Shown here piece by piece: positions 1 to 12,500 of a stretch of 64,000 nt of DNA; within the stretch, counting starts at the first letter, position 1; each line of letters opens with the position of its first letter. The notes beneath the pieces are model-generated. The model was not told where the DNA came from and did not search any database. It worked only from the letters and a program-made list of their open reading frames with translations. The stretch comes from Xestospongia muta (taxonomy: Eukaryota; Porifera; Demospongiae; Haplosclerida; Petrosiidae): contig OY848928.1 in NCBI GenBank assembly GCA_963693285.1, positions 1,612,501 to 1,676,500 on the forward strand. The letters run 5' to 3'. Both the position numbers and the translations under genes were made by a program.

Positions 1-149
1 TATTAATTAAGCAGCTGTTGCAACAGCTACAGGAAGTGCATATTATGATGTTAACAGGAAAAAAACAGTTTCCATTTTTTAATATTGAAATATTTTGTGT
101 GTGCCATTTTGTGGGCAACCCAGCCCCCTTTTATACTGCGCATTTATTT

Positions 150-1860
150 TTTCTTTTCTCTACTATTCATATTATGATGATAAATTATACTGTATTTAGC
201 GAGTAAGTATGAACACATTAGTATTATGTATTGTTTAATTGTGTATTTATTGTAAATCCTTGTTTCTCTTTCTTTACTATGATCATGCTATAATGGTAAC
301 CTACACTGTATTTAGCGAGTAAGTATAAACACATATTAGTATTATGTATTTTTAATATGTAATCATTGTAAATCATTGTTTCTTTCTTTTCTCTAATATG
401 ATCATACTATATGATTGTAACTTGTATTCTACTTATTTAGCGTGTAAGTATTAACACACATTAGTTTATTATAATCTTTAATTATGTATATACAATATTA
501 ATTATTATTTTTCTTTCTTTTCTCTAATATAATCATACTATCATTATGGTAACTTGTGCTTTATTTATTCAGTTGGTAAGTATAACCAAATACATGTTTT
601 TTTTGTCTCTATGTATGTATTTATTGTTTTACTTTCTTTTAATCCTTTACTATGATCATGTTATGATGATAACTTATACATTACTTATTTAGTCGGTAAG
701 TATTATATTTAGCATTATATGTATTTAAATTGTGTGCCTATTATTAATCATTGTTTTATCTATCTATACTATGATCCTGTGATGGTAATTCATATTGTAT
801 TTTTTTGCTTAGTATATAAGCATGAACACATATTAGTATTATGTATTGTTTAATAGTGTATACTCATTATAAATCATTGTTTTTCTTTCTTTTCTCTACT
901 ATGGTGTCATACTATATGATAATACTTTGTACTGTATTTTACATATTTAGCGAGTAAGTATAAACAAACATTAATATTACGCATTGTTTAATTACTGGTA
1001 TCATTACCATTATTAATCATTCCTTTTTCTTTACCTATGATAATAATGTGATAATAACTTGACTCATTCAGTCAGTAAGTATAAACATACATCATTATGT
1101 ATTGTAAATTATGTTAATCATTGTTTTTGTCTCTTCTCTCTACTATGATTACTTTATGATGATACTTGGACTGTATTTTACTAATTTAGCAAGTAAGTAC
1201 ACATATCAGTGTTATATATTGTTTAATTAATCATATGTGTACAGTTATTAAAGATTGATTATAGTTTAATAACCTGGCACACACAGCATTTATACCAGGC
1301 AGTCTTATAATCATTATTGACTAATGGTGTGTGCATATTTGTATATATTATTTTATACGTTATGTCCATTCACTTTGTTCTATCCCTTTTGTTAAAATAT
1401 AAAGCAATGAATAAAAATTAACTGCACATCGCCAACACATTTTCAATTGTAATCTTGTACTTATTTTTACATGATGTTTAATTGTGTATGCATTGTTAAT
1501 GATTTGTTTTCCTTTCTTTCCTCTCTCTTTATGATGATAACCAACACTGTATTCTACCTATTTAGCGAGTAAGTATGAACATAGATTAGTATAATGTATT
1601 GTTTTGTGTACTTATCATAAATCAATATATTTTCTTTCTTTACATATATATGATCATACCATGATGATAACTTATACTTTATTTATTTAGTTGGTAAGTA
1701 TGCAATGCATGCATTAGTATTGTTTTTAGTTTAATGATAACTTATACTTTATTTATAATTACATATTTACTTGGTAAATATATTAGTATTATATGGTATT
1801 TATATAATTGTGCACCAATTACTGTAATCATTGTTTTATCTACTATGATAATAATGTGAT
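150..1860 (+). repeat. Microexon-like tandem repeat array 1 (upstream of gene 1)
   Basis: About 12 diverged units of roughly 105-135 bp. A typical unit ends in TTATTTAG or TTATTCAG, has 3 nt, then GTAAGTAT, an AT-rich stretch with TTAATCATTG, a T/C-rich tract and TATGATCATA. The 3-nt segments in order read CGA, CGA, CGT, TTG, TCG, TAT (donor damaged), CGA, TCA, CAA, CGA, TTG, and a last unit without AG. A non-repeat gap lies at about 1240-1440, with sequence resembling the gap in array 3 near 16000. The array probably continues left of the window, so the first exon of gene 1 is not seen. Each unit has the form intron plus one-codon exon; use in splicing is inference. Confidence 0.85.
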
Positions 1861-2135
1861 GGTCATTGGCATTGTATTCTATTTACTTAACATTCAAGGT
1901 TATTGACATTGCATGAGAGAAATAAACTCTGACATAGAGTATATACACGTCCCAGATACAATGAAAAATATCTTTGTCTCTGTACATCCTGACATTGACA
2001 GTTTTTAATAAATAGTATAAATCTAGCAATTACTTCTTAGCTCACTATGTACATGCTAGTGCATACATGATGATAATTACAATTATAAAATATATTGTAT
2101 TTGGAAAATAGTTATCTCTTATTTCTATTTTATAG

Positions 2136-5100
2136 GCTAAAAGAAGAAATGCTATGGAAGGTAAGGTTCTTTATTATTTAAATATTTGGTAGTCATTCAT
2201 TTGTTACTACAAGTATACCAAATACAAACTGTTTACCTTAGGTATAAATTACATGTACTTATTTGCTGTCAAAAGTGATGAATGAAATCACTTAATTGCC
2301 AACCTATGTGCATAGCAATATATGACCATTACAAGATAGATACAACTATTTGTTATAAATTAATGATCTTTTCTTTTTATTAATTGTATTTGCTCTTATC
2401 TTCCTATTGTTAAATTTATGTTGTTGCTCTTTATTATTTTATAAAATTGTATTTTACTTTGTCTCCCTTATTAAATTACCTGAATGTTAAGTACTTTAAT
2501 CCTATAGATGTTGAATATCGAAAAGCTTTAGCTGAAGGAGAGATGGATATAGCGTATGCCAGACTCATGATCCTAGGAGCAGCTAGTGTTGGAAAGACAA
2601 GTTTCAAGCGATCACTCATGAAAGAACCATATGACCCTAACATTAATAGTACCATTGTCTTTGATGTCCATTCTCTGCGACCAATTGGACGAGAGTGGCA
2701 AATGTTAGGCCATGAAGATGAGGAGAAATGGAAAGAAGTCACAGAAGAAGATGAACTGAATGAAATGGCAGAATTACTGGCTGCTGTACACGAAAACGTA
2801 TCAGGCTTTAATGAGTTTAGTAGCAAAGTAATTGCTGCTACCAAGTTGTTTCCAGATTCTAGTATGCTAAGAACCTCTGCAATATCAATAGAAAAGGTTG
2901 AAAAATTCAAGATATCTCATGTTGAATCAGTTATCACAGAAGCTACTGCTCGTGCTAAATCTATACTCATAAGCTCAGAAAGAAATATCACACCACAACC
3001 ATTTCTTCATATTTGGGATTGTGGAGGTCAGCCTATTTTTCTAGAAATTCTCCCAGCCTTCCTTACCTCTCGTACTATGTTCCTTCTTCTGTATGATGCC
3101 TCTAAAAGTTTTAAGGAAAAGTGGCAGGCTTTACAAATAGTACAAGGAGAGAAAAGGTTTGAAGAAGAAGTTAACATTACAACAATTGATCTCCTTCTCA
3201 ATTGGCTGTCCAATATTCATATAAATCTCACAAAATACGATGAGAAAGGAGCACTCTTAAATTATCCTCGTGTACTATGCATTGGTACACATGGTGACAA
3301 GCTCAAAGCTATGGGTCAAACATATGACCAAAAGATACAAGAAATTGAGTCATATTGCAAAGGAAAACCATTTGAAATTCTTATTGATGGTTTTCACATT
3401 GTTGATAATACCACTGCTGGGAGTGGTAAAAATGAAGATGTCAATTTCTCTAAAGTGCGAAGTGCAATACGTGATTTCACCTACAACAAGCTCATTGTCA
3501 AAACACCAATTAGCTGGGTACTCTTCCGTAAAGTCATTCAAGCTCTCAAAGCAAATGTTATTAGTCTTGAAGAAGCTCATGCCATTGGTATAGCATGTAA
3601 AATACCCAGTGATGTTGTTCCCAAAGTACTTCTTTTCTACCATGACTTAGGAGTCCTCTTGTTCTACCCTCATATTGCTGGTCTAGAAAATGTAGTCATT
3701 CTAAGTCCCAGGTGGCTTATGGAGGCTCTTGGGAAAGTGTTAACACTAAAAGGAAGAGAAGAAGATAAAACACGACTTATGTGGGACCTATTACGTGAGA
3801 AGGGAATACTTGTCCAACCTCTTTATGTAGCTGCCTGGAGAGATATTGAAGGCCTTGATCCAGAGTCATTGATAAACTTATTAGTTTGTTTTCGCCTTGC
3901 TGCTGAAGTGAAGACAGATCAGTTTTATGATCTCAGAGTAAAGCAATACTTCTTACCTTTAGTATTGCCTTCAGTTAAGGAATCATCAGTTTCACCAGGA
4001 TACCGTCAAAGAGCTACCCCTTTGCATCTCACATTTAGAACTGAGTTTGTGCCACCAGGTTTTTTCACTCGTTTTATTACAACAATTGCAGAATCACCAT
4101 TATGTGAAATCAACTTCGATAAAGGAGTATATCGCAATCGAATAAATATTGAATTTGGAGATCCACCAATTGATGAAGTAATTTTCAGTGAGCTACCTCA
4201 TGCTATTCAAGTTGATGTCCATCGATATGCACCTGAAAGTGATGGTCTTCACAAGCTTACTCATATCTGCCAAGAATTGTGCAGTTTTGTTAAGAAAGTA
4301 GCTAAAGAAGTTGACAAATGTTTGTTTGTGAATGAGGGTAATAATAATGACACCGATGACAGAGACATGTCTGGCAGAGTATTCAAAGAAGTTCAATTTG
4401 TATGTGCTGCACCAGAGTGTCAATCTACTTCAGGTTGTCATTATTTAAAGCACAAGAAAGGCCAGACCTGTGATCTATATCTACGTTGTAAAAACAGTGA
4501 TGAGCATCGCGAAGTTTTACCTGAAGAAGGCCTCTGGTTTCCTGACAAAAGCACTGCATTAAAGGTAAGCTTTATTTGTATGTACATAAGGATTTAATAT
4601 TTTTATGATTATAGAAAACAACCATGTTGCAGCAAAAAGAGATGTGGGATATTAGCAAAAAGATTCCAAACCAAGATAAATTATTTGAGCTTGCTGCAAA
4701 TTTAGAAATGACACAAAATCTTAATGTCATTCTTCAAGATCCTTCTAAGCAGAAAAGAGGTGGCTTTGAACTATTGTATGAGTGGGTGAATAATAAAGGA
4801 GGTGTACGTGATAAAATGGTAGAAGTTTTACAAGAAATAGGCCTAGCTGAACTTGCTGAAATGTAAGATATTTTTGTTATAAAAACAATAATAATGAGTT
4901 TTAAATCTAAATAAGGGTGAAGGAAAGTGAGTATGATCCTGAAAAGGTAAGCAATAAGAAGAGTCAAAAAAAGGTTAGTAATAAGATACTTCAGTTTTGT
5001 TTATTAACAGTTAATACACAGGGCCACCAGAAACCATTGGAAAATCCAATTAATATACCTCCAGCATATTTTGAATCTGAAAAATATTTACCACAACTTG

Positions 5101-5884
5101 CTGACATGTAAGATATTTTTGTTATAAAAATAATAACAATGAGTTTTAAATCTATATAAGGGTGAAGGAAAGTGAGTATGATCCTGAGAAGTTAGGCAAT
5201 AAAAGAAATCAACAAAATGTTAGTAATAAGACACTTCAGTTTTCTTTATTAACAGTTAATATACAGGGCCACCAGAAACCATTGGTAAATGCAATTAATA
5301 TACCTCCAGCATGTTTTGAATCTGCCAGCTATGATTCTGCTATCCCTCAATCTCCTGCATCAATAATTACACCTACAACTCCTTTGATATCTGATATTGA
5401 TCTTATAAAATGTACTCGTCATATTCATGGAAATGTATCCCATCTTGCCGGTTATCTTGGTATCAAATCTACAACTTTAGACAAGATTGAACATGACTAC
5501 AGAGAAGCAGAGACACAAGCATATTGGGTATTGAAGAAATGGCAAGAAACTACCTCAAGCAATGCTCATCGAACTAATCTTCATGACTTGCTGCAAGCAT
5601 CAGGATTTTATGAAGCTGCTGAAAGGTATCTTTGGTTATTACACTAGATGTATAATATATTATTATTTTGTGTTAGTTTGATGAATCCCAAGATGCCACC
5701 ACCAAGACACAATCCACCATTAAGTGAAAGTCCACCACCAAGTGAAAGTCCACCACCAAGTGAAAGTCCACCACAATTAAGCGAAAGTCCACTGCCAAGT
5801 GAAAGTCCACTGCCAAGTGAAGCTCCACTGCTAAGTGAAAGTCCACTAAAAAGTACAACTCCAAGGAAATGCTGTGTTCTGTGA
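2136..5884 (+). CDS. Roc-COR GTPase with two Death domains and CaaX tail (gene 1)
   Basis: Exon model: 2136-2160, 2508-4564, 4615-4862, 4916-4973, 5022-5107, 5161-5218, 5267-5625, 5677-5884; all introns GT-AG and phases agree. The 25-nt exon (AKRRNAME) joins in phase 1 to the large exon. That exon has a P-loop GAASVGKTS near 2573-2600, a WDCGGQP switch II near 3014-3034, a THGD motif in the NKxD position near 3285-3297, then a COR-like region (SPRWLMEAL near 3703) and a Cys-rich end (CAAPECQ to RCKNS). There are no leucine-rich repeats. The exon at 4615 and the exon at 5267 each encode a Death-like six-helix domain. The tail is Ser/Pro repeats ending in CCVL, a CaaX box predicting prenylation. 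Family logic (Roc-COR plus Death, as in DAPK1) suggests GTP-controlled signalling at membranes; this is inference. The first exon should lie left of the window. Confidence 0.8.
4864..5291 (+). repeat. Internal duplication creating a chimeric exon in gene 1
   Basis: The stretch from the donor after the first Death exon (4863) through exon 5022-5107 is repeated at 5108-5291. The intron text GTAAGATATTTTTG, the 58-nt exon beginning GGTGAAGGAAAG and the next exon beginning GGCCACCAGAAACC all occur twice. Exon 5022-5107 starts like the paralogues' linker exon (GHQKPLENPINIPP) but ends with KYLPQLADM, the last residues of a Death exon. It is thus a crossover product that keeps reading frame. Confidence 0.75.
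5713..5850 (+). repeat. Ser/Pro coding minisatellite (SESPPP)
   Basis: About seven to eight tandem 18-nt units based on AGTGAAAGTCCACCACCA within the last exon of gene 1. They encode SESPPP-like repeats just before the CaaX box. Paralogues have zero to two such units, so length varies between copies. Likely a flexible spacer between the second Death domain and the prenyl anchor. Confidence 0.85.
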
Positions 5885-7779
5885 TTGAAATATTTTACAG
5901 CTTTGAACTATTAAAAATAGTTCGATTTTTTCTGTTATCAATTAAACTGTATGTATGTTGCTACATTTACAATGTACTTTTGTTATTTGTGATAAAGTAT
6001 ATTTTCTGTAGCTAAACCAGACATTGTTTACTTATAATTTGTTAATATAAAAGATAGTATTTTTGTAATAGTGTGTTGAACTTCCCATCATAATAGAACT
6101 CTTCAGGCTACTCAAAAGTCTAGTATATTACTTTTATACATGCATTTATGGAGTCTCTCTTCATAAGTACATTCCTACTTTTTACTCTCATTACCTTATG
6201 TTTTATATGTATTCATCCTAAGGATGTTTCTCACAAAACTTGTCTACATGTATCTCATTTTGCTCTAAGTTCTTTTGATCATTTCCCCTACAATACAATT
6301 CCATTCTACATATCATAAATATAGATTAAAATGTCAAAACCATCATGAAATGTAGGATAGCAGTACAAAGATCAGAAACAATTGCAAGACCACACAAATA
6401 CAGTAGGAATGATGGTATAAAAATCCTTACATAATAACCACACAGTATAATCTCAATAAATGAAGAGACGTCCACCAAAGAGGGACAATATTCACTAGTG
6501 ACTAGTGAATTAATTCCCCCCAGATATTATTCACTAGTGAATTTATAATATTGGGGGACATTTTAAATCTAGGGAGACGAATTTCACTTGGACAACGTCA
6601 CTCGTATTTATACCTTTGGTGGCTGGACAGTCTGTGTAGTATATAAATGCAGTATGCACGCGTAACTTTGTGCGTATTATAACGTTATCTTCATCTGCTG
6701 ACTAGCTCTAGCTGCTGGATACTATAGAAATACACTACTGCAGCATGTCTCCTAAGTTAAAATCTATGAAGTAACTGTTTTTTGTTAGGTACTGCATATA
6801 GTCTGGCAGAAAGTCATACTTTACTTCATATAGTTAATATTTAGGGTTTAGGAGGTGGAGATCAGTTTAATACACAATATAGTACACATTTCCTGCCGGA
6901 CAAACAGGAACCTCCTATTCCTATATATTATAATTATCCATAATAATCAATAATTATTAAGTCTATATTCTAATACCAATGTCACACTATAATTCTAATT
7001 AAGGACCTTTAAGTTTAAGCTTCATGATTATATTTGCTAGACTATAGTGATGATTTCCAATTAAAGTATGCCATTCAGCACTTATAACATTACTTAAGTT
7101 CCAATATTTAATATGTAGCTTTGTCTTTCTTATCATAATGTATGATGACAAGTATTTAAAAAAGAAGTAATAATTAAATGATTTTTTAAATAACCAAGCA
7201 ATTTTATCACTGACCTCATCATAATGCTAGATTTCTCTTTAGCATACTTCACACATTCTTTAATTATGTTTTTTTATGTCTTTCACAAAGAGAGACAGAT
7301 CATTTATTACTAGAAAGCTAGCCAATTAAGGTATAGCAAAATTTTCACTTTTATAAGGATGACACACACACACACATACATATAGAATCTTCCCAGGACT
7401 TGTGTTTAGGCTTTCCTTGCATAAGTTCACATTATATACAAATACCATATAGCAATATAAAAAGCATATATAGCTTTATGTATTTAAAGAGTGTACTTTA
7501 TTATCTATTTGATAAGGTAATACATTCACTTATCTCATCCTCCATGTAATAATGTGTATAAAACTTTGCACCAGTAGTCAAGGTAAAAGCACTAGTGTCA
7601 ATTGGTTCCATTGCTGGGTAATGTTACAGTTAACATGTTATTATATCTCATTAGTGATAAAACACAATACGTTTTCTATACTGCATAAGATGTTTTACTT
7701 TGGTTTCCTCTCTCGCATTTTTCAATCGTATAAATAAAAAGAAATGGCTATAGTACTGAATTTAATCACACAATAATAT
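5885..7779. other. Intergenic module after gene 1
   Basis: No credible gene. Parts recur after copy 2 (10940-12000) and again at 30770-31660. Examples are a segment with GGGGGACATTTTAAATCT and ACAACGTCACTCGTATTTAT near 6540-6610, GCAGTATGCACGCGTAAC near 6649, and TCTTCCCAGGACTTGTG near 7388. The shared modules show that the duplication unit spans gene plus downstream DNA. Confidence 0.6.
6801..6901. mobile_element. MITE-like inverted-repeat element, family A (diverged)
   Basis: The left end GTCTGGCAGAAAG and the right end TTTCCTGCCGGAC are approximate inverted repeats around an AT-rich core with ACTTTACTTCATATAGTTAAT. It resembles the better-preserved element at 32918-33038. There is no coding capacity. 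Confidence 0.5.
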
Positions 7780-8550
7780 TATATATATTTAATTATGTTA
7801 TCATTATTAATCATTGTTTTCTCTCTTTTATCTACTATGATCATATAATTATGACTTCCTACACTGTTTTCTAATTACTCAGCCAGTAAGTATGAAGACA
7901 CATATGTATTTTGTATTGTGAATCTGTTATTCTCTTATCTACTATGATCATATCATGATGACACATTATTATATATTCTACATTTTAGATAGTACGTATG
8001 AATACTCATTAGTATTATGTATTGGTAAAATTGTGTATTAATCATTGTCTTTCTCTTTTTTATCTATTGTGATCATATTATGATGATAACACTTTTTTAG
8101 AAAGTAAGTATGAAATGCATTAGTATTTGTATTATTAAAAATATGCATCTATTATTAATCATTATTTTTCTCACTTATATCTACTATGATTATACTATGA
8201 TGACATCCTACTCTACATCCCACTTATTCAGCCTGTAAGTATGAACATACATTAGTGTTATTTATTGTTTAATTATGAACCCCAATATCAATCATTTTTC
8301 TCATTTTTATCTACTATACAACCACATTATTATGACATCCTACTCTACATACCACTTGTTAGAAAGTAAACATGAACACACATTAGTATTATGTATTATT
8401 TAATTGTGCATTTATTATTAATCATTGTTTTTCTTTCTTTTATCTACTATGATCTTATTGTTACCACTTCCTACACTGTGTCCTAATTATTCAGTCTGTA
8501 AGTATTAACACACATTAGTATTATGTATTGTTTAATTATAAATGATTATT
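7780..8550 (+). repeat. Microexon-like tandem repeat array 2 (fused to copy 2)
   Basis: Six units of the same repeat as array 1. The 3-nt segments are CCA, ATA (donor GTACGT), AAA, CCT, AAA (donor GTAAAC) and TCT. After the sixth unit the sequence runs directly into the middle of a Roc-COR exon at about 8563, with no 25-nt exon and no P-loop half. The junction lies in AT-rich text (ATGATTATTGATTGATTATC). Confidence 0.85.
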
Positions 8551-8562
8551 GATTGATTATCA

Positions 8563-10694
8563 ATGATTATTGATGGTTTTCACATTGTTGATAATACCAC
8601 TGCTGAAATGGGTGAAAATGTCAATTTCTCTAAAGTGCGAAGTGCAATACATGATTTCACCTACAACAAGCTTATTGTCAAAACACCAATTAGCTGGGTA
8701 CTCTTCCGTAAAGTCATTCAAGCTCTCAAAGCAAATGTTATTAGTCTTGAAGAAGCTCATGCCATTAGTATGGCATGCAAAATACCCAGTGATGTTGTTC
8801 TCAAAAAACTCCTATTTTACCATGACTTAGGAGTGCTCTTGTTCTACCCTCACATCATTGGTCTAGAAAATGTAGTCATTCTCAGTCCCAGATGGTTTGT
8901 GGATGCTCTTGGGAAAGTGTTAACACTAAAAGGAAGAGAAGACCATATAACACAACTTATGTGGGACCTATTACGTGAGAAGGGTATAGTTGTCCAACCT
9001 CTCTATGTAGCTGCCTGGAGAGAAATTGAAGGGATTGATCCAGAGTCATTGATTAATTTGTTGGTTTGCTTTCGACTGCTGCTAAAGTGACGACAGATCT
9101 ATTTTATGATCCCAGTGTAAAGCAATACTTCTTACTTTTAGTATTGCCTTCAGTTAAGGAACCATCAGTTTCACCAGGATACCGTCAAAGAGCTACTCCT
9201 TTGCATCTCACATTTAGAACTGAGTTTGTGCCACCAGGTTTTTTCACTCATTTTATTACGACAATTGCAGAATCATCGTTGTGTGAGATAAACTTCGATA
9301 AAGGTGTATATCGCAATAGAATAAGTATTGAATTTGGAGACCCAACAATTGATGAAGTAATTTTAAGTGAGCTACCTCATGCTATTCAAGTTGATGTCCA
9401 TCGATATGCACCTGAAAGTAATGGTCTTGACAAGCTTACCCATGTATGTCAAGAATTGTGTAGTTTTGTTAAGGAAGTAGCTAAAGAAGTTGACAAATGT
9501 TTGTTTGCAAATGTGGGTAATGATAATGACACCGATGACAGAGACATGTCTGGCAGGGTATTCAGAGAAGTTCGTTTTGTATGTGCTGCACCAGAGTGTC
9601 AGTCTACTTCATGTTGTCATTATTTAAAGCACAAAAAAGGCCAGACCTGTGATCTGTACTTACGTTGTGAAAACAGTGATGAGTATCGTGAAGTTTTACC
9701 TGAAGAAGGCCTCTGGTTTCCTGACAAGAGTACTGCATTAAAGGTCAGTGCTACTTGTATATATATATAACTATAGTCATTTCATAATTATAGAAAACTA
9801 CCTCATTGCAGCAAAAAGAGATGCTAGATATTAGCAAAAAGATTCCAAACCAAGAGAAATTATTTGAGCTTGCTGCATGTTTGGAAATAACACAAAATTT
9901 TAATGTCATTCTTCAAGATCCTTCTAAGCAGAAACGAGCTGGCTTTGAACTATTGTATGAGTGGGTAAATAATAAAGGAGGTGTACGTGATGAAATGGTA
10001 AAAGCTCTACAAGAAATAGATCTACCACAACTTGCTGACATGTAAGATGTTTTGTTATAAGAAACAAAAGTGTTTTATATTTAATTAAGGGTAAAAGAAG
10101 CTGAGTATGATCCTAAGACGTTACGCAAAAAAAGAAGTCAAAAAAAGGTTAGTTCTAAGACACATTAGTAATTTTACTTATATCTTTTAAACAGAGTCAC
10201 CCAAAACCATTGGCTAATTCAATCAATGTACTTCTGGCCAGTTCTGAATCAGCCAGTTCTGAATTTACCAGTTCTGAATCTGCCCCTCAGTCTCCACCCA
10301 CAACCACACCTACCACTACTATAATATCTGATATTGATCTTTTAAGATGTACTCGTCATATTCATGGAAATATATCCATCCTTTCTGGCTCCCTTGGTAT
10401 CTCTTCCAAATCTCTACAGGAGATAAAACACAACTATGAAGAAGTAGAAACACAGGCATATTGGGTATTAAAGAAATGGCAGGAATCTGCTTCAAACAAT
10501 GTTCAACATCAAGATCTTCATGACAAACTGCAGGTTTTAGGATTTGATAATGCTGCTGAAAGGTATCCTTGCTTAATACATACATAATAGTTTTTTTGAT
10601 TTTTATTAGTTTGATGAAATCTGAGCTGTCACCATCAAACTTGAGTCAAAGTTCACCACCTAGTGAAAGACCAAAGAAATGCCTGATTCAGTAA
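8563..10694 (+). pseudogene. 5'-truncated, frameshifted Roc-COR-Death copy (copy 2)
   Basis: Homology to gene 1 starts abruptly at [12 protein letters not shown], so the P-loop, switch II and THGD are absent. The COR part is open to about 9085, where one base is missing (CGACTGCTGCTAAAG against CGCCTTGCTGCTGAAG in paralogues), shifting frame. The rest is readable in the next frame to about 9744. Downstream exons look intact: 9794-10041 (Death), 10090-10147, 10195-10562 (Death), 10610-10694. The last ends in KKCLIQ, a CaaX box whose Gln usually favours farnesylation. Truncation plus frameshift argue for a pseudogene, though the 3' exons could still be spliced to other transcripts. Confidence 0.8.
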
Positions 10695-11304
10695 TCAAAT
10701 ATTCTAGAGGTTAAAATAATTAAAAACAACTCTATATAGATTATAAACCTTTTTTTTCTGAGATTTATTATAATATGTATTGCTACAACTAAATTGACAG
10801 TATCACTTGGAATTATAAGTCAAGATATTTAGAGAAAAGAGCTATGCCATGGTACTATAATGAGTCTTCCATTTAATCTTACTTCGATAATTAATTTAAT
10901 AGTTGTTTGATCACAATTTGCTCAGTGATTTTCATAAAAAAATTGATAGACGATATCCACGGAAAGGGATAAATTTAGCTAGTGGATTATATCCCCTCAG
11001 AACGTTATTCACTAAAGAATTTATAACATCTACGGGGGGAATATTTTAGATCTGGGGGGACGAATTTCACTAGAACAACGTCACTCATATTTATACCTTT
11101 GGTGGCTGGGCAGTCTGGAAGTATAAATGCAGTATGCACGCATGACTTTGTCCGTTATCTTCATCGTCTGGGTGACTAGCTCTAGCTGCTACTGGTAGAT
11201 ACTTAATTACATCTTTTGCTATTCCATATTTGGTAAGTTACTACAGAATTACAGTACTGCTGCATGACTCCTAAATTAAAAACTACGAAGTAACAGTTAT
11301 ATAT

Positions 11305-11403
11305 TAGGTAGCAAGTCATACTTTACTTCATATACTTAGTATTTAAGGTTTAGAAGGTGGGATTCAGTTTAATACACAACAAAGTATACATTTCCTGCTG
11401 GAC
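11305..11403. mobile_element. MITE-like element, family A (diverged)
   Basis: Colinear with 6801-6901: CAAGTCATACTTTACTTCAT on the left, TTTCCTGCTGGAC on the right. It sits at the same place in the duplicated module, so it was copied with the module rather than inserted independently. Confidence 0.45.
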
Positions 11404-12288
11404 AAATACACAATGCCTATACATTATAATGAGTATAAAAATGAATCATCCCAAAATAATTAATAATTAATAGCACTATAGTCTAATAGACTATTGTAAT
11501 GATTTTCCATATAATAAAAGAGTAATGACATAATTATGCTTCATTTGATGATGATTGACTGATCATCGTGGTGATCGAATAATAATAGGGCGAGTTAGGA
11601 AACACTAACACTGTCATTTTTGTTGTTGCTGGCTCATTAAGTATGGTCAAGGAAAATCTAGTGTTATCATGAGCTCACAGATAAAACTGTTTGGTTATTA
11701 GTACTTCTCTCTGAGTAAAATGGCTGTCATTGTACATATGAATAAACAAAGCTACATAATGAAATACACATATAACTGGTATCTAAATGTTTCTTAGTTG
11801 TTAGTATTGACATAATACATGATAGTATACAAATATATTTAAGAAGTTTTTAAACTACCTATGTTTGTAGTTCAATTTGAAATATTCAATGTCTGTCACA
11901 AAAAGGGACAGATCATTTATGACCCACTAGTGTGTAGGCAATAGTTATATAAAGATCAGTATGTAAAGATCAGACATAGGCTCTTTCCAGGACTTGCTTT
12001 GACTTCACTTTGCACTATTTACATTACATGGAATAGTCTAATTTTAGTAAGTAACCATTTATGACTATTTGGCTGCCACAACGTCCATATATTGCTTGCT
12101 ACACAGGAATAAGATTTGGCATAGGTATCATACTACGCAACAAAGTATGGACTTCCTACTAGGCAAATTAAATAACAATCTCTGTTTTTCTATTCTTTAC
12201 TTGACCTATAGCTATATAGTAATGTAAAAGGCATTTAAAAGGCATATAGGTTAAATGTAATTGAATAATTACACTTCATATCTATTTG

Positions 12289-12500
12289 GTGAGGGAGTAT
12301 ATCCTTATCACATCTTTGGTTTGTTCATGTCATAATTTTACATTCATGACAGCTATGACAAGAAATCTATGAGTCAGTAGCTCTGATTATAGTATACCCT
12401 TATCACATCTTTGGTACAATCATGTGTCATAATTTTACTCATGACAGAATTGATAGCTATGACAGGAATCTATGGGGGTAGTAGCTTTGATTATAGTAGA
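12289..12500. repeat. Roughly 90-bp tandem repeat, two copies
   Basis: Two copies of a unit containing CTTATCACATCTTTGGT, GTCATAATTTTAC and CTATGACA followed by GTAGCT. Related copies occur at 31785-31900 and 32262-32440. Non-coding. Confidence 0.6.

Noticed and set aside
18..206. Small open frame at the window start
   Set aside because: It overlaps the first repeat unit and has no homology or coding signature.
2476..2910. 144-codon open frame on the - strand, and similar antisense frames over other paralogues
   Set aside because: They are shadows of the conserved GTPase coding exons and have no recognisable domain.
2508..4564. NACHT or NB-ARC NTPase (NLR-type protein)
   Set aside because: The P-loop is followed by a DxGGQ switch II and a THGD motif, which is the Ras/Roc order, not Walker B and sensor motifs of STAND NTPases; a COR-like region follows.
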